NCBI GenBank assembly: GCA_037953625.1
Contig: CM075649.1
Coordinates: forward strand, 123,253,290-123,317,289
Reading direction: 5' to 3'
Length of the DNA: 64,000 nucleotides
DNA from: Crotalaria pallida
Taxonomy: Eukaryota; Streptophyta; Magnoliopsida; Fabales; Fabaceae
The position numbers and the translations under genes were made by a program. Shown one piece after another: positions 1-10,839 of this stretch (the stretch's first letter is position 1; each line of letters starts with the position of its first letter). The notes under the pieces were generated by a model. It was not told where the DNA came from, made no database searches, and worked only from the letters and a program-made list of their open reading frames with translations.

Positions 1-430
1 GATCCGAGCTGTTCGTGAGGTTTAGGGTCTGTCAAGTGCCAACTATAAGTTAGCACTTAACACTGTGAGGGATGCCGGATGCGTAATAGTTTTCGTTTAT
101 CCTTCCATATTTCAAAATCTTGCTGTACTTCTGAATTTGAGAGAAGGGAAGTACTTTCAGTAAACTCAATATATGGTCTTTGATGTTAGGGGATGTGGTT
201 GAAGAATGAATATGGCTGTTACTTGTAGTTGATGCTATTTATGTATTTATAGGTTTGTTAATTTACTGGGTATTTATTTGGTTGGGTGTTTCATGACCAG
301 AAGAAAAAAGCAAAATAGGATTCTGTTGATATAACATACAAGTGCATCCACATGAGTCATAACATTAGACTACACATCATTACATCATCATGTACTTGTT
401 AATTACTTACTATTTCTAAAAATAATATCA
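1..430. other. Unassigned flank at left edge
   Basis: No open frame longer than a few dozen codons and no element end is visible here. A short stretch around 45-105 reads as a plausible peptide in one frame and could be the last bit of an exon entering from the left, but I cannot find convincing splice sites or a family. Positions 431-439 are the left 9-bp target duplication of the Mutator-like element that follows. Confidence 0.3.
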
Positions 431-439
431 AATATTTAT

Positions 440-483
440 GAGAATAAAGTATCTCTACATATGAGGAGATAACTTATCTCCTT
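440..483 (+). repeat. Left TIR of Mutator-like element
   Basis: Its core contains ATGAGGAGATAACTT, which is itself close to a palindrome (TATCTC...GAGATA). It pairs with the right TIR at 3620-3663, with six mismatches that are mostly in the outer 9 bases and around the fold centre. Confidence 0.75.
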
Positions 484-732
484 GAGCCATTAAAATTGCG
501 ACATTTGTCCAATTTATATTTTTACTTTTCCAAAATTGGTCATCATATCCATTCATTTTGATAAAATTTAACTTGCATCCCCTTCCTTTTCTTCAGCACT
601 ACTTTGTTGTTTTTAATCTATTTACTTTTAGTTTTTAATTTTTCTAAAAACACAAAAATACCATAAAGGCAAAACAGAGGAAGAAAGTGATGCAACCTCC
701 ACTGCCAGAAAGACCTCTTCCTCTTCCATAAA

Positions 733-1200
733 TTGAAAAAAGGAAATACCCACCACCGGGTCACCGTTGTTGCCGCCCCTTCAGTCTCCACGCCGCTGGC
801 AGCCAGCCGCCGCCAATCATCCGTAGTCACCCACCCACCACCAGACACGCCAGCCGCCATACCCTCCACCGACCACCGTCACTTCGCTTCCATCTCCATC
901 ACTGCCTCTTCAGTCTCCACCTGAACACCACGCACGGAGACGCCAGTCACCGTCACTTCCCAGTCGTTACCGTGGAGCCACGGTCACTTTCCCTTTGTCT
1001 CCACCTTCACGTATTGTGCCTCTGTTTGTCTATTTAATGATGGCAACGGTGGATGATGGTGGAGCCACAACGATGGTGGATGATGGTGGAGCCACAGCGA
1101 TGGTGGTGATGGTTGCACTATGCAGGCACGCGGTGCAAGCAACGGTGGGCGAGCGGTGGTGGGTGAGCGGCGGGCATGGCGGTAACGACAACAAGATTCT
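733..1200. other. GC-rich block inside the MULE, possible captured DNA
   Basis: This block has clearly higher GC content than the rest of the element and is rich in CCACC, GCCGCC and GGTGG triplets. Several short frames cross it on both strands (for example 733-924 plus, 995-1333 plus, 984-1220 minus). They encode low-complexity Pro/His/Thr/Val stretches and none looks like a known domain. Mutator-like elements often carry fragments of host genes, so a captured exon or 5' UTR piece is a reasonable guess. A TGGTGGAGCCAC motif is repeated at about 1057-1100. No function is assigned. Confidence 0.35.
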
Positions 1201-1640
1201 AAACCTGTTTTCTTCAGCACGTTGGATATTTGTTCTCATTTCAGAAGTATTTTTAAAATTATATGAGTTAGGATTATTGTTTAAAATTGATAAAGAAATA
1301 AAAAAAATTATAAATGCAAGGATTATTTTTTAATATAGTTTTTTTTTTTTTAAATAAAGGAAGTACATGTGTGTGAAGTAAAATTTTTTCTCTTATAAAT
1401 TAGTGCAATAGAATAGGTGCATTAATTTATGTGTACATGTGTATTAATAAGGTGTATTAGTTGATAGTTTGTTTTTCTCATGATCAGTTTGAAATATTGC
1501 ACCACTTTATTGTATCGAATCATTGCACTCAATCATGCATTAGTTTGAAAATATATATCTTTTGGTGATATTTAATTTGAAACTATATATCTCTTGTTGA
1601 TATTATTTTTTTCGAGTAATTTAAAATTAATATTCTTAAT

Positions 1641-1810
1641 ATCGTTTCAACAGTGAAGTGATATGTCATTTCAATAATAAAGTGTTATGTCGTTTCAATA
1701 GTGAAGTAATATGTCGTTTCAACAATCAAGTGATATGTCGTTTCAACAGTGAAGTGATATGTCGTTTCAACGGGTGAAGTGATATGTCGTTTCAATAGTG
1801 AAGTGGTATA
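1641..1810. repeat. Tandem repeat, about 24-bp unit (TGTCGTTTCAA...)
   Basis: About seven imperfect copies of a unit containing ATGTCGTTTCAACAGTGAAG follow one another. A related single copy in inverted orientation (GTTGAAACGACATACCACTT) appears near 1998-2017. The array is internal to the Mutator-like element. Confidence 0.8.
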
Positions 1811-2454
1811 ACACAATGTTTGACATGTGACATACTTGATTGGCCTTTATTTTATCAACTTTTCCTGTAAGAGCTCCATTTCGTGAGGAGCTCTCTGGTT
1901 TCAATATTTGAGTTCGAAAATATAATATAGTGTTTGGTAAAACAACATATCATCTCTATTTCAAAAAGTGTCAAGTTAGTGGAGTATATCACTTTACTGT
2001 TGAAACGACATACCACTTGAGATAATTTTTTTTTAATTTTAAAAATATAAATTTAATATAATATATTATATATATAATATTTAATTTAATTTAATAATAT
2101 TTAGGAAACAGTGCACCATTTCCTTCAACCTGTACTGAATTAGATTCATTGGTTGAAACTTAAAACAATGTATCATTTCAATTGCATTGTTACTACTTAT
2201 ACTTAAAACACCGAACTATAGAGCAAAACGTTGCACTCTTAACCCTGTACTGTATTATAGAGTAAAACATTGCATAGTTACATTAATGTTTTTTTTTTAA
2301 ATATTTTCAAGACACGTGACATGTTTCTTTGTTTTTTATTTTCTTAACCTTTGCTATTAAAGCTTCGTTTCGTGAGGAGCTCTCTGATTGCAAAGTTTGA
2401 GTTCAAAAATATAATATAGAGTTTGATTATATATACAGTCTTAAATTGTTACGA

Positions 2455-3545
2455 TACATTAGTTTTATTATGAAAGGGTGTTTCAGAATTTTTTTAATAA
2501 GTGCATTGGTATTATTTTTATTTTTTTAAAATGTATTTAGTAACACTATTGTGAAATGGTATTAGTTCGTAACACATAACTTTTCAAGAATTTATTATTT
2601 TGTACGGGTGCATTAATATTGTTTCAGAATTTATTTTTTTAAATTATATTTAGAAACACTATTATGATAGGGTGTTAGTCCATAAGACATATATTTTCAA
2701 ACAAAATTTATTTTTTTAAAACTATTATGAAAGGGTGTTAGTCCATAAGACATATCTTTTCAAGAATTTTTTTTATTTTTTTAAAACTATCATGAAAGGG
2801 TGTTAGTCCATAAGACATATCTTTTCAAGATTTTTTTTATTTTTTTTAAAACTACTATGAAAGGGTGTTGTTAATCCATAAGTCATATCTTTTCAAGAAT
2901 TTTTTATTTTTTTAAAACTATTATGAAAAGGTATTATTCCATATGACATATCTTTTCAAGAATTTTTTACTTTTTTAAATAATGAATGACGTTGACACGT
3001 GACATATCTCATACGTTCCTATTTTCCTAACTTTTATTGTGAGAGTGGAGCTCTCTGGATTCAGTATTTGATCTCGTTTTTTATTTTTTTAAAACTATTA
3101 TGAAAGTGTGTTAGTCCATAAGACATATCTTTTCAAGAAATTTTTTTTATTTTTTTAAAACTATCATGAAAGGGTGTTAGTCCATAAGACATATCTTTTC
3201 AAGAAATTTTTTTTTTATTTTTTTAAAACTATCATGAAAGTGTGTTAGTCCATAAGACATATCTTTTCAAGATTTTTTTTTTTTTTAAAAAACTACTATG
3301 AAATGGTGTTGTTAATCCATAAGTCATATCTTTTCAAGATTTTTTTATTTTTTTAAAACTATTATGAAAAGGTGTTATTCTATATGACATATCTTTTGAA
3401 GAATTTTTTTACTTTTTTAAATAATGAATGACGTTGACATGTGTCATATCTCATACGTTCCCATTTTCCTAACTTTTATTGTGAGAACTCAATTTTATGA
3501 AGAACTCTCTGGATTCAGTATTTGGTCTCGAAATTATATAATACT
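2455..3545. repeat. Tandem repeats of about 65-70 bp plus a larger duplicated block
   Basis: A unit built on ACTATTATGAAAGGGTGTTA, GTCCATAAGACATATC and TTTTCAAGA recurs roughly a dozen times. The set of units is duplicated together with a spacer. The spacer begins GACGTTGACA and contains GAGCTCTCTGGATTCAGTAT-like text. Spacer-like copies start near 1855, 2345, 3025 and 3467. The element therefore seems to have grown by repeated internal duplication. Confidence 0.75.
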
Positions 3546-3619
3546 GTTTGATTGGTTTGTTTTTTTAATTAAAAATAACAATTAAAAAATAAAGACATAT
3601 GGCAAGATTTAAGAGGTTT

Positions 3620-3663
3620 AAGGAGAGAAGTTATCTCCTCATATGAGGAGATACATTATTTTG
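3620..3663 (-). repeat. Right TIR of Mutator-like element
   Basis: This is the reverse complement of 440-483 with six mismatches. It is followed directly by the 9-bp duplication AATATTTAT at 3664-3672. Confidence 0.75.
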
Positions 3664-3672
3664 AATATTTAT

Positions 3673-4279
3673 TCATTGCATCAATATTTATAATTTTCTA
3701 AAAACTATATTTGCATTCAAATAAAATTTAAAAATCAAATATTCAATTTTGTGTTAAAAAATGCGCCATAACCATTTTTATAAGAAAAAAATGAATTGTA
3801 ACAATAATTTCAATTGCTCTATATTTTTTATATATTCTTTTTTTTAAATATTTTTTTTATCTATCCATATTTGAATAAATATATATTCAAATATATTTAA
3901 TATATCCATTTTTTTATAATAAAACAACATATATTTAAGAATAAAATAATAAAAAAATATAAATTTAAAAATATTATTATTTACTATTTAAAAAAAGAAT
4001 ATTAATATTTATTATTACTGTTATTATTATTATTATTATTTATTTGGTTATAATTATTATTATTTGTTTATTATTAAGATGATGTAAAGTAAAATGAGAG
4101 AAATGACAAACAAATTAGGTCTCATATCTTAAGTTGAGTCTTTTAATTTATAAACTCAATTTTAGATTCTTGATTAAATTTTGAAGAATATAAATAAAAA
4201 AAATAATGTAAACTTTCTACCAAACTCTCTCAAAACTATGTTATGTTGCCTTAACTATATAATATCAACTCATGTTTCT
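3673..4279. other. AT-rich unassigned DNA with (TTA)n
   Basis: This is very AT-rich spacer with a TTA/TTATT microsatellite at about 4009-4042. No coding frame or element end was found. It forms the left flank of the copia LTR at 4280. Confidence 0.5.
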
Positions 4280-4806
4280 TGTTGTAAAATATTGTTATTT
4301 ATTTTTATTTCAAAAATATTAATTTAATTTAATTTATTATTATACTATTTTTATTGTGTGATTTATCTTGTTTGTTTTGTAGTACTGTAATGTACTTTTG
4401 TATCCTAATAAATTAAAGTTCAAAAGTTGTGTTTAGAAGCATTGTTTGTTTGCCTTGGACATGAAACAGTATTTGATCTAAAACAATGTCTTGAATCTAT
4501 AATGAAAGGTTGCTTCCTTCTTATAAATTAACATACCCACAACAGGAAGTAGTTGGTTTTTTAGTTACAAGAATACACTAACACAAACATCATTATTCTT
4601 CTTTCACTTCTTTTATCTTGAGTTACATCATTAAACAATATACTGCTATTCTATTACCTGACTTATGTCAGAAGAGTCTGCTGAATCTTGGGGAATTGTC
4701 GCGGTGCACGAATAGATTTTTAAGGACAGTCTCTTTGACACGCCTCAGATTATGTTCTTTTACTTTATATAGTTTGTAGTGTATATTCTCCATATTTTTT
4801 CCAACA
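4280..4806 (+). repeat. Left LTR of copia relic
   Basis: It starts TGTTGTAAAATATTG and ends TTTTTTCCAACA, giving TG...CA termini. It aligns along its length with 25855-26420, but the right copy has about 40 extra bases near its middle. It carries a plausible transcription start area around the CCTTCTTATAAATTAACA stretch near 4515. Confidence 0.75.
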
Positions 4807-5940
4807 ATCTTAAAAATCTATTTTCAATGGAGAACATACAAAAGACATTTGTGATAATTGTTCATCTGGTTGTTAGGCCAAAGAGGGATAGATCAATATT
4901 TGTGACTATTTTGATGAAGGATGCAAGCATGAACAACAAACTCAGATTCCATGGTGTTCTATAATTTCAAGTAAGATTAGTTTTCACTATATTCATTAAA
5001 ATGATACGTTTTTCCTATATTCCTTTTTAATGATGTTTGGTTTTTGATTCATGAGTATGTCATGTAAAATTGTTTTTGATATATGCTCCGAAATTGTGAG
5101 AAGTTTCTATATTTTTTTTTTTTTTGAACGTTAAGTTTCTATATTTTCTTAATCAAGAACTTTTGATGAATGATTGCATGAGAATCAGAATTATAAAAAC
5201 TTGATAAATAAAAGTTCTCGCATGGCAAGAAATACTTTTAGGCTTCTTTGCCTTTATTTATGTTTTGATATGTGATTTTGTTTTTGTATTATCTTTTGTG
5301 CTTTGGTCATTGGTATTTCAAGGGAATTTCCTGTATACAATGTATATATTTCTTGTTTCATGCCTCTGCTGTCTTTTCAATTCTTATATGGAATGATATT
5401 AATGCTTCTAATATGAGACTCTTTGTTTGGAATTTGACTTAGATAGGTTGCAAAATGGTATTAGCTTTTGATTTTACGAATCAATTCTTAATTTTTAATT
5501 TAAATATTTTTTATGGTCAAAATGTGCATATGTTCGTTGCACTTGGCTTCTTGCTCATACATATGTTTGAGGCGTTCAACACTGTACTCGAGCTTTGGCT
5601 GCAATGGCAGTTAAAATTTTAATTTAAATTTTCTGATATGCTATCTTTACACGTCTTTAACTGTTGGGACAAATTCATAACGACATATATATTTTTTGCA
5701 GTGTTTTTAAAAACCGTTGTCATAGTTTTTCCAAAATTATTATTTTAATAAAAAAAAATGAAAGTTTTGATGCATGTGTGATGCTTTAAAGAGAAGCATG
5801 AATGAAGTGTTGAACTAATTGAATTGATTATGACTATATATGATCATAAACCATTAGAGTATATTTGCATTTACATGATGATATGATAGTATAATTGAAT
5901 TGTGGGGGTTGCAAGTACAATATGTGTGATAATGTATTTT

Positions 5941-6776
5941 AATGCATAGGAATGATAATCCTCCTAGCCGAAAGGAACATTGGTCTAAGGAGACGATATT
6001 ATTGTTACGATCATTCGTCAAACTCGTGTTATTTCTAATGTGAAATAATAAGTTGAAAATTTTTGGGTCTACCTCCTTTAATTTTTGGGAGATGAATTGT
6101 GATATTTTATATATTGACGCCTTAATTTTATATTCAGATGAGACCAAATATATGTGGTTATTTTCCAGATTTTTATTATCGTTAATGTGAAAATTGGTGA
6201 TAGTCTTTGAGGCTATCTGATATATCTGAATAAATAAAGTGTTGTTGCCTTCTAAATTTGATAGGGGATGAAATATGATAATTCTATATTGTGATGCCTG
6301 AATTCTAAAATTCAGATGAGATCGATTGTGAGAGATCATGAGTTTAACCTTAAGGAAGGTGAAATTTCTTGAAATGTCTGATAGTGTAAGACTAAGTGGT
6401 TGATAAATATAGCAAATATTCCATTAGGAGTTTAATACTTTTGTGTTTATGTGATTGTCAAGTAGCAATACCCATTGTAAAGAATAAGTCTTTCAATGGA
6501 AGATATGGAAATATCCAATTATGAGATAATGTGATTAAGCAATTGCTAAAAGTGTTTACAGTGAGAAGTAATTGTGTGAAGTCAGAAGTGATCTGATCAA
6601 TCCTCTGACCAAATCTTTTGAAAGAAAGGTTGTGATACAAGAAACATTGAGGGGAAAGAGATTTATATTTAAGCCAACCTGACATTAGCGAGTGATGAGA
6701 ACCCAACCTTTGTGATTGGAGATCCCATGAAGAAGGTTCATATGGGTAATAACAAGTCACTTGTTAATGATGCTAG
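5941..6776 (+). pseudogene. copia pol remnant (end of RT and RNase H)
   Basis: In shifting frames on the plus strand I can read the order expected at the 3' end of copia pol. Near 5957 there is a version of the N-P-x-R-K-x-H-W motif. Near 6135 there is S-D-E-T-K, as in the strand before the RNase H core. Near 6455-6520 there is a CD-QVAI-IVKNKSF-NG block. Near 6530 there is VIKQLLK, and near 6600 NPLTKSF, equivalent to the usual ADPLTK. Close to the end, at about 6700-6760, G-D-P-M-K-K-V-H-M-G-N-N can be read. Several stops and frame changes interrupt it, so it is a dead copy. The larger minus-strand frames at 5854-6339 and 6458-6760 are shadows of it. Confidence 0.65.
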
Positions 6777-7091
6777 CACTATTAGTTTTTCCTTTCCTAT
6801 AGTGTAGAGTTGTACTATCCTGCATTCAAGAGTGAGTGAGTTTAAAAGCTCTTAATGAAATTCAAATCCTTTATGGAGGTGTATGAAGCGCAGCATACGC
6901 TTGATGAATCACCTATATGAGTGTGGAGTGAAGCCGCTCCTATGAAATTGGTGGCACAATTTCTAGAGCACTCGTAAACACCGCGCATGGCTGTAATAGC
7001 GCAAATCGGCGATAACAGCAGGAATTGTGGGTTGTAGTTTGACTGGTAGAATCTCTGCTTACATCAATGTGTCATTGGTTTATAGAGCACA
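6777..7091 (+). other. copia 3' untranslated remnant
   Basis: This is the non-coding tail between the pol remnant and the purine tract. It contains no frame. It is broken at 7091 by the insertion of element G. The last five bases, GCACA (7087-7091), are the target duplication, repeated at 25702-25706. Confidence 0.6.
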
Positions 7092-7391
7092 TGTAACACC
7101 CTACCTTAAATAATACTCTAATTACCCCGATAGATTTGGTGACTTGAAAATTTCTTTTGAAAACTCTTTTTTAATAATAATGCTTATGAAAATCTCCGTA
7201 AAACCGGACGGAGTTTACTTTGTTTTATGGACATTCCAAAAATATGAGTTTGCCTTGAAAACCTGTAATACTATTCTCATATAATCATCAGTATGCCAGC
7301 AGGGCAAAATATAATACATTGCATCCAAGTACATCATTTCCAAAATAATACGCAAGTTATAAAACAGTTTGATCCCCAAAAGATAATACAT

Positions 7392-7439
<48 letters not shown>

Positions 7440-7493
7440 TCAAAAGCTAAATTCTGAATCCTCGGACCAACATATTATCACACCCCTAATATT

Positions 7494-7516
7494 CACACTC
7501 CACGTTGTGGAGTGTG
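7494..7516 (-). promoter_or_regulatory. Hairpin near sense 3' part of G LTR
   Basis: The arms CACACTCCAC (7494-7503) and GTGGAGTGTG (7507-7516) are perfect complements around a 3-base loop. The hairpin is followed by a CTGCTCGGCC motif. A hairpin at the matching place, with different but paired arms, occurs in LTRs O, D and C. Confidence 0.6.
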
Positions 7517-7776
7517 CCCCTGCTCGGCCACGGCTAGTGTATGCTCCACTTCGGTACCTGTAAAAAAATGGCAAGAAGGGTATGTAGCATTACACAGAAC
7601 TTAGAAATATAGCTTCTACAAAAGCATAGTAACAAACCAAGGTCCTACCCTATACCATAATGCCCAATTCACATACTAATTCTTTCCTTTTATTCATCTC
7701 AAACTTTCCTTATCTTTTCAATTCCATACTTTACATATGCCTTTCTAATCTTTTCATTCTTTTCTATTCTTTCGCT

Positions 7777-8299
7777 CACCTTTCGGTGGGTCCTATTACC
7801 ATTTCATCACACACCACAAGGGCGGGTCCTATTTACATACTACACACTCCAACTTGGAGGGTCCATAACATACATAATCACGCTCCCTTAGGGAGAGTCC
7901 ATTATTCACATATATTCACCATATTTACAGATATTCACACTCCCTACGGGAGGGTCCATTATTCACGCTCCATTATGGATGGTCCATTTATATACACGCT
8001 CCGTTATGGAGGGTCCATTTATATACACGCTCATTTATGAGAGTCCATTTATATACACGCTCCGTTATGGAGGGTCCATTTATATACACGCTCCGTTATA
8101 GAGGGTCCATTTATATACTTTCACGCTCCACTTAGGGAGGGTCCATATAAATTATACATATTCTCACTTCGCTTGGAAGGGTCATTCATACACATTCACA
8201 TATTCGCACTCCCTTTGGGAGGGTCTTATATACATACACCATCATACACATTATAATTTCATCCTTTCACATTTCTATATACGCACACCTAGATAGGTG
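7777..8299 (-). repeat. Array of short hairpins, each followed by GGGTCC-like box
   Basis: About 14 units of roughly 30-50 bp each contain a 4-6 bp stem. Examples are CACC/GGTG (7777-7788), CTCCA/TGGAG (7847-7859), CTCCC/GGGAG (7883-7895 and 7940-7952), CTCC/GGAG (7999-8011), CTCA/TGAG (8030-8041), CTTC/GAAG (8167-8179) and CACCTA/TAGGTG (8286-8299). Most are followed by GGTCC or GGTC. Both arms change together between units, while the unit spacing and the trailing box stay. The second LTR carries the same array at about 23419-23997. Confidence 0.7.
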
Positions 8300-9557
8300 G
8301 GCCCTTCTCACATTATCAACATAGTTCCATTGTTCAATTATTCCACTCACTACTAATCCATTCATTATATAATTTCCTTTCAATTTCGTTCTAAGTTTTA
8401 GTACTCTTACCCCATTTTAGTCATAATTACCCTCTCCGTTATTAATTCACATTATACACATTTATCATTCATGTTTCCCCTTCTTCCTTTCCTACTTCTC
8501 AATTTCCCTTTTAGTTTCCTTATTTATGTCTATCGTACTTTAACTCTTTACAAGTATACAAGCAAATCTCTTTTCCGTAATTAATTTAGAATCTATTTTC
8601 ATTATCATCTTCTCTAGTTCCACTTTCCATTTCATCTACTTGATCTTAGTCTTTTATCTTATTTTATACATTTTATATTTCCTTTCCTCATTGTCTTACC
8701 ATTATCTGCTTTTATATTCTTATTCATTCTCCTTAAGACAGCTCTACCCTTTTATTCTTACTTCTTCCTAATTTACTATCACTTAGCCCATCATTCCTTT
8801 CACTAACCATAATTACCTACACTTATTCTTTTACACTACAACCAGTTTTCTTTCATTTCTCTTTTAATTACCTCATTTACTTTCATTATCAACTACCCTA
8901 AGGTTTTGCATTCTACACATCCCTCTACCCCTAGCCATCACTATAACCAAAGAGAATCTATTTCCTAAGCTAAGGTAACACAACCTTCTTACCTTAACCT
9001 TGTAGAGAGAGAAGGGAGTACCAAACCCTAACTTTAACAAGCTTTAGAATTAGAACCGAAAGAGCTGAGTGTGCGACAATGAAAGGACAGCGAGAAGGCG
9101 AGCTGGAAGTAACGAGGAGCTCCAATAATAGGGAGTTGATGGGTCTACCACCTTTCCTTGAAAGAGAGAGAAAGTCAAGAGAGAGAATGAGCCATAACAC
9201 CTTATTAATCAAAAGAGAAGGCAAAGATTAGAGATGATGATGCCAAATTCGTGTGGGGAAGGAAACTTGCTCTACTCACCTAGAATTGCTTGAGTGGAAG
9301 GAATCAAGAAGGATGATGGTGCTCTTGCCCTAAACCATGGAGAGAGAAAGAGAGAGAACCGAAGAGAGAGAAAGTGAAGAGAAGTTGATGATCAACACTT
9401 GGGAGCTTGAGGGATGATGATGGTTGGCCACAAGAGTTTGAGATTTTAAGGCTTAAAGTTAGGGATTGAGTGTTTTTGGGGTGGAGAAGGAGAAATGAAT
9501 GAGTTTGGGGTGAAATGGGGTTGATCCCCGTATTTATTTTTTTTCACTGTCAGCACG

Positions 9558-9573
9558 AAATACTCGAGTATTT
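9558..9573. promoter_or_regulatory. 16-bp palindrome upstream of putative TATA of G LTR
   Basis: AAATACTCGAGTATTT is a perfect palindrome. Read in the element's sense (minus) it lies just before an AATAAATACGGGG stretch that could serve as a TATA region. The copy in the other LTR is at 25287-25302. Its role as a factor-binding site is inference from position and symmetry. Confidence 0.45.
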
Positions 9574-9652
9574 TACCCAGTTCCCCATTAATTCATTTTT
9601 CTATTTTCCTTTTATTTTCTTCCTGTTTCAAATCGACATAACTTCTTCGTTA

Positions 9653-9717
9653 ACCGTCGGATCTTGCTCAAATTTGAAAGTAAGATTCCTAAAATCATTA
9701 TCTTCATATCCAACGGT
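9653..9717. promoter_or_regulatory. Inverted repeat ACCGTCGGAT...ATCCAACGGT
   Basis: The arms 9653-9662 and 9708-9717 pair with one G-T position across a 45-base loop that includes CTTGCTCAAATTTG. The same block, with perfect arms, is found in LTRs D (31925-31991) and C (44887-44951). The families otherwise differ, so this is a conserved LTR module of unknown role. Confidence 0.55.
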
Positions 9718-9972
9718 GGAAATTGTGTTTAGAGTTGTAAATCTTTTATTTTGAATTTCCTAATATAGGGTGTTTAGAACACCGAAAACGACGATTTTAA
9801 CACTCGTTTAGCCTTCTTTAAATTTCTTGTCCGATGCCAATGCTTCCTAACTCCTTCATAGCACTCAAATGGATCCTAATCCATCACCTTAAATATTCTT
9901 TAACATAATTATCATTCTCCTAATTCCCTCATTATTCTAATTATTTTGGAAATTAAAATTCGGGATGTTACA

Positions 9973-9986
9973 ATTCTCCCCCACTT
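9973..9986 (-). other. Polypurine tract of element G
   Basis: In the sense direction the sequence reads AAGTGGGGGAGAAT and touches the LTR start. This is the expected second-strand primer for a gypsy element and confirms the minus orientation. Confidence 0.75.
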
Positions 9987-10834
9987 ATTGGAATTTCGTC
10001 CCCGAAATTCCGTTCGATTCCTTCAATGAAGAACCATCCCATTGGCAATATTGATGAATATATTTCTTATTTCCGTCACCCCCGCTTGTCTACATTTCAT
10101 TCTCTGGTTATCCCGACAAGATCTTCGAAGTTTCGTAAATAAGCTCTCCCCCACTTAGCGTAGGCATACCCCTTCGTATTTGTATGCTTGCAAGTTCTTG
10201 TACAATGTAAGGAGTACAACTACAGTTTAGCTTGGTTGGTTTTAATGTAGTCATTGTACGTAGCCATCAAGATCGATTTCGTTAGTTTTAATTTGTGATG
10301 GTCTGCACAAAATCCTAGGAAGATTCCCAATAGGTTGGCCACCAAAGTCTAATTTGGTCGTTCATTGAAACTAAAAGTGATTCTTATGGAGTCTTCCCCA
10401 AAGGTTCTATATTTGGTTATTCTACTCTTGACCGACAAGGTAGCCTAAGGCTCTCATCCTTTCAGCTTGGCTTTGGTTTTACTATCCAATTTTGTGCCAA
10501 GAGTTCGGGGGAAAACACTCTGCAGCTAGCTTCTTTTCTTCTAATTGGATCTATCTCGTCGATTGATTCCTATGAAATTTTACCTTCTTTCAAAAGGATC
10601 TATGTTTGATTACACTACTATTGGTTGGCAATATAGCCGGAGGCTCTTACCCTCAAGCTTCGTTGTGGGGTCTAGTACCCGATTCGGCGTAAGGAATTTG
10701 GGAAGAACACCATTCAGGTTAGTGTCTATCCCACTAATGGATCTGTGTATTTTTAGAATTTCTATCGCAGTTAATTTCCCACTTTATTAAGAAAGTTGCC
10801 ATGATATCGTCCGTTAATAGATGCAAAGATCGAG
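9987..10834 (-). other. Non-coding internal remnant of element G (3' side)
   Basis: No domain of pol can be read in any frame. The frame at 10545-10790 resembles no known protein. A second CTCCCCCACTTAGC, like the polypurine tract, occurs at about 10147-10160. The last five bases, GCGAC (10835-10839), are the target duplication of T. Confidence 0.55.
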
Positions 10835-10839
10835 GCGAC

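Larger units (their letters stand above)
440..3663. mobile_element. Non-autonomous Mutator-like element (3.2 kb)
   Basis: The segment is bounded by 44-bp terminal inverted repeats (440-483 and 3620-3663) that I count as matching at 38 positions. It is flanked by an exact 9-bp direct repeat, AATATTTAT, at 431-439 and 3664-3672. Long TIRs with a 9-bp target duplication are the hallmark of Mutator-like (MULE) elements. There is no transposase frame inside, so it must depend on an enzyme made elsewhere. The interior is very AT-rich and full of tandem repeats, except for a GC-rich block at about 733-1200. A caveat is that the target duplication is made only of A and T, so chance similarity is more likely than for a mixed sequence, although its exact position next to both TIRs argues against chance. 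Confidence 0.75.
7092..9972 (-). repeat. Left (sense 3') LTR of element G
   Basis: It is 2,881 bp and aligns almost throughout with 22760-25701. From left to right on the plus strand it contains a (TA)n tract at about 7395-7436, a strong 10-bp-stem hairpin at 7494-7516, the array of short hairpins at 7777-8299, a purine/pyrimidine-rich region, a 16-bp palindrome at 9558-9573, and the inverted repeat 9653-9662/9708-9717. The plus-strand frames in it (such as 7660-8040 and 8994-9224) are repeat-derived and not believed to be genes. Confidence 0.85.

Noticed and set aside
995..1333. 112-codon frame in the Mutator-like element
   Set aside because: Low-complexity Val/Asp/Gly text in a repetitive GC-rich block, with competing frames on the other strand. 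No domain visible.
5854..6339. 161-codon minus-strand frame
   Set aside because: It lies opposite copia pol remnants readable on the plus strand, so it is treated as a shadow.
7660..8040. Open frame of 126 codons in the G LTR, with similar ones at 23638-23991
   Set aside because: The frame is made of the short-hairpin repeats, and overlapping frames give the same peptide words. It has no domain and an analogous frame exists only because LTRs are duplicates.
7950..8130. CRISPR-like look of regularly spaced short palindromic repeats
   Set aside because: Units are self-similar along their whole length without unique spacers, lie inside a plant LTR, and have no cas genes nearby.
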